This document shows positions 9,496 through 12,594 of a stretch of 12,594 nucleotides of DNA, piece by piece. Position 1 is the first letter of the stretch, and each line of letters begins with the position of its first letter. The DNA lies in contig CABUXM010000063.1 of the NCBI GenBank assembly GCA_902495545.1, positions 1 through 12,594 on the forward strand, written 5' to 3'. The stretch is from an uncultured Collinsella sp. Lineage in GTDB: Bacteria > Actinomycetota > Coriobacteriia > Coriobacteriales > Coriobacteriaceae. Position numbers and translations under genes: made by a program. Below the pieces are notes generated by a model. It made no database searches, was not told the origin of the DNA, and saw only the letters and a list, made by a program, of their open reading frames with translations.

Positions 9496-9921
9496 TTACT
9501 CAGCAGCCTCGGTGGTCTCGGCCTCAGCAGCGGCCTCCTCGACGGGAGCCTCTGCGGGAGCCTCGGCGGCCTGCTTGGCAGCCTCCTCGGCAAACTTAGC
9601 AGCACGCTTAGCCTTCTCGGCAGCCTTAGCCTCAGCGGCGGCCTTGCGAGCGGCCTCGGCCTCAGCAGCCTTGGCGGCCTTGGCAGCCTTGGCCTCCTCG
9701 GCCTTCTTGAGCTGGGCGGCAGCGGCGCCACCGAACTTGTCGGCGAAGCGCTGGACGCGTCCACCGGTGTCGACGAACTTCTGCTGGCCGGTGTAGAACG
9801 GGTGGCACTCGTTGCAAAGCTCGACCTTCATCTCGGACACGGTAGCGTGCGTCTTAAAGGTGTTGCCGCAGGAGCACGTCACCGTGCACTCGACATACTG
9901 GGGATGGATACCCTGCTTCAT
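9496..9921 (-). CDS. rpmE: Large ribosomal subunit protein L31 (zinc type) with long C-terminal tail
   Basis: L31 belongs to the 50S subunit and bridges to the 30S head. Residues 1-65 are a normal L31: MKQGIHPQYVECTVTCSCGN, cysteines 16, 18, 36 and 39 as zinc ligands (CSCG and CNEC), then HPFYTGQQKFVDTGGRVQRF. The zinc (C+) form is the one used when zinc is plentiful. The rest, about residues 66-141, is low-complexity: first Ala/Lys/Glu-rich (runs such as AKAAKAAKAA), then acidic (APVEEAAAEAETTEAAE). Typical L31 proteins have 66-80 residues, so this is nearly double. The ATG at 9921 has AAGGAG 8 bases upstream. The gene is monocistronic, with its own leader and terminator. The tail is in frame with no sign of a frameshift. 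Confidence 0.95.
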   Translation of the reverse strand: MKQGIHPQYVECTVTCSCGNTFKTHATVSEMKVELCNECHPFYTGQQKFVDTGGRVQRFADKFGGAAAAQLKKAEEAKAAKAAKAAEAEAARKAAAEAKAAEKAKRAAKFAEEAAKQAAEAPAEAPVEEAAAEAETTEAAE

Positions 9922-9999
9922 GGTAGGACTCCTTATTAGTCAGGCGCTGGTTACCGATCAGCGCATAAGGCGTCTTGGTTTCCGACCAAGACAACAAAC
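9922..9999 (-). promoter_or_regulatory. Probable L31 ribosomal-protein leader in the rpmE 5' UTR
   Basis: The rpmE leader can form two successive perfect hairpins: GTCTTGGT/ACCAAGAC (9992-9985 with 9979-9972, 5-base loop) and GCGCTG/CAGCGC (9964-9959 with 9949-9944, 9-base loop). The second ends about 10 bases before the AAGGAG. Structured leaders upstream of L31 genes, including a Coriobacteria type, have been described as candidate autoregulatory elements bound by L31. The position and two-stem layout fit, but I cannot run the covariance model. Confidence 0.5.
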
Positions 10000-10005
10000 T
10001 CGGCT

Positions 10006-10034
10006 ATGGTACCACGGCACCGCGCGTCCCACAA
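10006..10034 (-). promoter_or_regulatory. Probable rpmE promoter
   Basis: Minus strand TTGTGG (10034-10029), exactly 17 bases, then TACCAT (10011-10006) preceded by TGG as an extended -10. Transcription would begin near 9999 and include both leader hairpins. The boxes match the consensus at only 3/6 and 4/6, so spacing and position carry the argument. Confidence 0.4.
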
Positions 10035-10114
10035 AAGGTTCACGGTCTTTTCGGAACGACACGAATCTGACCCATCGAAACACATCTCCACCGTTCCTTC
10101 AACTGGGAAAATGC

Positions 10115-10147
10115 CGTCCCCGGGGCCTGAGAAGGGCCCCGGGGACG
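10115..10147. repeat. GC-rich perfect hairpin upstream of rpmE
   Basis: 13-bp perfect inverted repeat (CGTCCCCGGGGCC at 10115-10127 and its complement at 10135-10147) with a 7-base loop. On the minus strand it is followed, after three bases, by only TTTT, so it could act as a weak terminator for readthrough from the peptide/ABC unit. Otherwise its role is unknown. Confidence 0.55.
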
Positions 10148-10205
10148 TTCGACTGACTGCGGGAACGGCCTTTCCGCTCAATGTGTTCGGCTGAGATCGG
10201 AAATC

Positions 10206-10238
10206 AACCAAACTGAACTAGGTTCAGTTGACATGGTT
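10206..10238. promoter_or_regulatory. Nested dyad, possible operator
   Basis: AACTGAAC (10211-10218) and GTTCAGTT (10222-10229) form a perfect 8-bp dyad with a 3-base centre. AACCA (10206-10210) and TGGTT (10234-10238) form a second pair around it. It sits right after the peptide-gene terminator and about 200 bases before the rpmE promoter. It looks like a protein-binding dyad, but no promoter is evident beside it. Confidence 0.35.
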
Positions 10239-10274
10239 AAAAACGAGGGGCGACGCTTTTGCGTCACCCCTCGT
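10239..10274 (-). terminator. Rho-independent terminator of the peptide/ABC unit
   Basis: A 14-bp stem (10243-10256 with 10261-10274, one G-U pair) with a 4-base loop, followed on the minus strand by TTTTT. It starts 14 bases after the stop of the small secreted protein gene, so that gene closes the operon. Confidence 0.93.
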
Positions 10275-10288
10275 CCCGGCCGGTTGCT

Positions 10289-10633
10289 TTAGTTGTACAC
10301 ACGGTAGTTACACTTGAACTGGGTTATGTGTCCATAGTTGGAGCGGTACCAACCCGACGTATAGCTGATTGCCTCTGCGCCTAGATAGTCGTAGCCCTTG
10401 TTGTAGCGAAGCTGACGGTAGGTCGTGTCGTACTCTGCTACGTAAAACGTGTCTCCAGAGAAGGCTTTGTACCGGTCCTTAACCGTCGAAGCCATGTACG
10501 CGGGTTCGACATCGCCTTTCTCCCCGTTGAGCGCATAGACGGGTGCCGCGATTCCGCATAAAGCCGTTGCCACGAGGATGGCGTAGACAGCCATGCGCGA
10601 CGCATTGGACTTCAGCTGTTCAAATAGTTTCAT
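10289..10633 (-). CDS. Small secreted Tyr-rich protein, possible lactococcin-972-like peptide
   Basis: A 114-residue protein with a clear signal peptide: positive start (MKLFEQLKSNASR), hydrophobic core (MAVYAILVATALCGIAA) and a likely signal peptidase I site after PVYA (residue 34). The mature part is about 80 residues, with 13 tyrosines and one cysteine (C108), and ends in NYRVYN. Near its end it reads SGWYRSNYGHITQF. S-N-Y-x-H-x-T resembles the motif I recall from lactococcin-972-family bacteriocins, which are also Sec-exported and encoded beside an ABC system. The likeness is short and the match uncertain. The ATG at 10633 is chosen because GGAGGT stands 7 bases before it; a GTG at 10642 would have no room for a Shine-Dalgarno. 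It begins one base after the stop of the ABC gene, so the two are coupled. It could instead be a substrate-binding or sensor accessory of the transporter. Confidence 0.8.
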   Translation of the reverse strand: MKLFEQLKSNASRMAVYAILVATALCGIAAPVYALNGEKGDVEPAYMASTVKDRYKAFSGDTFYVAEYDTTYRQLRYNKGYDYLGAEAISYTSGWYRSNYGHITQFKCNYRVYN

Positions 10634-10634
10634 G

Positions 10635-12449
10635 TCATTCACCTCCTTCGTATGTATCGAGGTATTCCTGCTTGAGCGTCTGCGAGGACGACTTGATCTT
10701 TTCCACGAGCGTGCCGGCTTCGATGAAGTAGAACGAGTTGGTGAGGTCTGCCAGGTCGTCGAGTAGATGGCTTGAAATGAGCACGCTGCGTCCCCGCGCC
10801 ACTTCGCTGCGCATCGCGTCGCAGGAGGTTTTCCGCTTTCCCGGATCGAGGCCGTTCAGCGGTTCATCGAGGATGAGGTACGGGCAATCGGTCGCTATCG
10901 CCATGGCAAGCTTTACCTGCTGTTTCATTCCTGTCGAGAGTTTACGGGTCGGCTTGTCGAGATATGGGGAGATTCCGAGGGAGTCGCAGAGCGAGTCGAT
11001 GTCGGCGGCCGATTTCCACGCCTCCCTAACGAAAGCAAGGTGCTCGATGGCCGATAGCGTGGGATAGAGATCCGCGCTGCCCGAAGAGCTCAGGTAGACG
11101 AGTTCTGCAAATTCGGCTGATCGACGTTGGCAGATTCCGTCTGCCGCCAGGCTTCCCGAGCGGATGCGGGTGGGAAATTGGCCCGACAGCGCTTCAAGAA
11201 GGGTGGTTTTCCCCGAGCCGTTGGGAGCAACGAGGCCCGCCGCCGTTCCCGGGCTCAGGAAAAGCGACCCGATTGAAAGTATCGTCGTGCTCCCGTATCC
11301 CACGCTCGCGTCTAGAAGCTCGAGCCCATGGTGCTTTTTCGCGGGTCCAGGCTGTTTGGGGGAACGTGTCGCAACGGCGCCGACCGTAAAAAAGACCGCG
11401 ACGTATGCCAGGGCCACGGCAAGCATCGATGCGCTGCCTGAACCGGAGCCAATGAATTCTGTCGGGAAGCATCCTACGTAACCCGTTGCCTCGATAGGCG
11501 AGAATACGGGCAGTGGCAGGAGCCCGAGCACGGCATTATGCCCTAGTGCCGAATCGGACAATAACGGGAATGCCGAGGCCGCGACAAGCAGCGCGGAGGT
11601 AAGGGGGCCCGCGAGGACGCGCCTCGTTGCGGTCGATAGGACGGCGGAGCAAACGGATATCAAGGTTCCGCCCGCAAGCAGCGCGAGAAGCAGGGTCGTG
11701 AAGACGTCTCCCGCGGTCGTGGTGGCAAGCACGCCGTCATGGAAGAAGGCGATCGGGTACCCAGTTTGCCCGAAGCCGTTTAGGGCCAAGGCGTAAATGC
11801 CCCCGGGTGCGAGGCCGGCGAGGAGCATCGCGGTCCCCGCGACGATTATCGAAAACACAATCTGAATAAGGCGCCGGAATTTGGGCACGGGCGCCTTCGC
11901 CGCCAGGGTCCCGGGCCTTGTGGCGCCGAGCACGAGTATCGACGAGAGAAGGAAGGGGATGAAGGGAAGGAAAGACGGCGCCGTGGCAATGGCGTAAGGC
12001 AGGAAGGAAAGGAATGGCAGGTCGTTTGCGGAGGCCGGGATATCCGTGATGCCGGAGCTGCTCAGGGCACGGCAATATGCGAGCGCCGCGTCATTGGTCT
12101 CTCGGTCTCCCACGATGGACCCGGATTGGAAGCCTTCGCCCATGAGCGCGTAGTAGCTCTCGGCAGAATCGAGAAAGGCGGCGTCGGTTTGAGCGGCGAG
12201 GGCGGCGTTCGCGTATCTTGCAAGCTCCGCGTCATTTTGCTGCTCTGGAGATAGGTCTGTGCCGCTGGCCTGGGGCGCGCGCGTATTGAATGCGTCGACA
12301 AAGCTCTGCATGCCCTGTTTCATAAAGAAGGGCCCGTAGATGGGTGAATTGAACGCAATGGGGACGGAAAAGGCCGCAGCGAGAACGAGCGTACAAATCC
12401 ATACGGCCTTGTCTCTTAGGATTAGTTTGAGAAGAAGTCGACAGTACAT
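10635..12449 (-). CDS. Fused ABC-2-like membrane domain plus ABC ATPase
   Basis: A 604-residue half-transporter with the membrane domain first. It has a helix at about 15-34, a loop of some 110 residues that is probably extracellular (40-145), and five further hydrophobic segments at about 145-177, 193-222, 248-271, 280-298 and 340-361. The ATPase domain spans about 375-595: Walker A APNGSGKT (408-415), signature LSTGMKQQ (504-511), Walker B YLILDEP (524-530) and switch histidine H561. The place of the Q-loop glutamine is taken by serine (VYLSSSGSADLYPTL). The signature form and one-helix/long-loop/five-helix layout suggest an ABC-2-type exporter or immunity pump working as a homodimer. The substrate is unknown; the coupled downstream secreted peptide is the obvious candidate. 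The ATG at 12449 has AGGTG 7 bases upstream. Codon use is more mixed than in the housekeeping genes, hinting at later acquisition. Confidence 0.85.
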   Translation of the reverse strand: MYCRLLLKLILRDKAVWICTLVLAAAFSVPIAFNSPIYGPFFMKQGMQSFVDAFNTRAPQASGTDLSPEQQNDAELARYANAALAAQTDAAFLDSAESYYALMGEGFQSGSIVGDRETNDAALAYCRALSSSGITDIPASANDLPFLSFLPYAIATAPSFLPFIPFLLSSILVLGATRPGTLAAKAPVPKFRRLIQIVFSIIVAGTAMLLAGLAPGGIYALALNGFGQTGYPIAFFHDGVLATTTAGDVFTTLLLALLAGGTLISVCSAVLSTATRRVLAGPLTSALLVAASAFPLLSDSALGHNAVLGLLPLPVFSPIEATGYVGCFPTEFIGSGSGSASMLAVALAYVAVFFTVGAVATRSPKQPGPAKKHHGLELLDASVGYGSTTILSIGSLFLSPGTAAGLVAPNGSGKTTLLEALSGQFPTRIRSGSLAADGICQRRSAEFAELVYLSSSGSADLYPTLSAIEHLAFVREAWKSAADIDSLCDSLGISPYLDKPTRKLSTGMKQQVKLAMAIATDCPYLILDEPLNGLDPGKRKTSCDAMRSEVARGRSVLISSHLLDDLADLTNSFYFIEAGTLVEKIKSSSQTLKQEYLDTYEGGE

Positions 12450-12541
12450 TTAGAAGCACCTACGTTCCTCAAAGAATTGTTAGATTAAAAGTAACAGACC
12501 GGATGAAGATACGTGCGACGGGGGCGAGGCGAATGGCTGAG

Positions 12542-12570
12542 CGGTATCGATATGCGGGTTCAACGGTATC
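12542..12570. promoter_or_regulatory. Direct repeat upstream of the ABC gene, possible regulator site
   Basis: CGGTATC occurs at 12542-12548 and 12564-12570, a start-to-start period of 22 bases, about two helical turns, some 95-120 bases before the ABC start codon. Paired direct repeats at this spacing are typical of sites for LytTR-type and other dimeric response regulators that control bacteriocin genes. No clear -10/-35 pair was found between it and the gene. Confidence 0.3.
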
Positions 12571-12594
12571 ACATTGGCCACATAGATTATTAAC

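Noticed and set aside
9448..9939. Ser/Leu/Gly-rich plus-strand frame opposite rpmE
   Set aside because: It is the antisense of the Ala/Lys/Glu tail of L31 and its repetitiveness follows from that tail.
9951..10211. 86-codon minus-strand frame upstream of rpmE
   Set aside because: It overlaps the rpmE leader and promoter and the GC hairpin, has no ribosome binding site and no recognisable sequence.
10211..10229. LexA (SOS) box
   Set aside because: GAAC and GTTC are separated by 3 bases, not the 4 of the usual GAAC-N4-GTTC site, and no damage-response gene is adjacent.

Overview
The window looks like chromosomal DNA from a high-GC member of the Coriobacteriia (Actinomycetota), most probably Collinsella or a close relative. 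The evidence is strongly GC-biased codon use, a long low-complexity tail on L31, an actinobacterial-style secA-prfB overlap, an ftsEX pair whose FtsE has a long Pro/Ala/Gln-rich N-terminus, and a split (two-subunit) transketolase. The genus is inferred from gene style, not from any search. Every convincing gene lies on the minus strand, so transcription runs from high to low coordinates.

Layout in direction of transcription. (1) 12449-10289: an accessory two-gene unit. It encodes a fused membrane/ATPase ABC protein and, one base after its stop, a small Tyr-rich protein with a signal peptide, closed by a strong terminator. The C-terminus of the small protein carries an S-N-Y-x-H-x-T motif that resembles lactococcin-972-type bacteriocins. 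This is the best candidate for an undescribed system. (2) 10238-9922: a gene-free stretch with a nested dyad, a 13-bp GC-rich hairpin, a probable rpmE promoter and a two-hairpin leader that fits an L31 ribosomal-protein leader. (3) rpmE (L31) with a roughly 70-residue Ala/Lys/Glu tail, then a terminator and a REP-like repeat region. (4) secA-prfB, overlapping by one base (TAATG). RF2 carries SPT where SPF is expected. (5) yitT family gene, preceded by two terminator-like hairpins, one of them ending just before its Shine-Dalgarno. (6) Split transketolase pair (N then C subunit), ended by a 17-bp-stem terminator. (7) An intergenic region with a large nested palindrome (28-bp perfect arms), then ftsE and the first part of ftsX, which runs off the window.

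Functionally the window is mostly housekeeping: protein export (SecA), translation termination (RF2), ribosome (L31), pentose-phosphate carbon rearrangement (transketolase) and division/cell-wall hydrolase control (FtsEX). yitT and the transketolase genes sit between prfB and ftsE, which are often close neighbours in Gram-positive genomes. The peptide/ABC locus at the right end uses more varied codons than its neighbours and reads as accessory.
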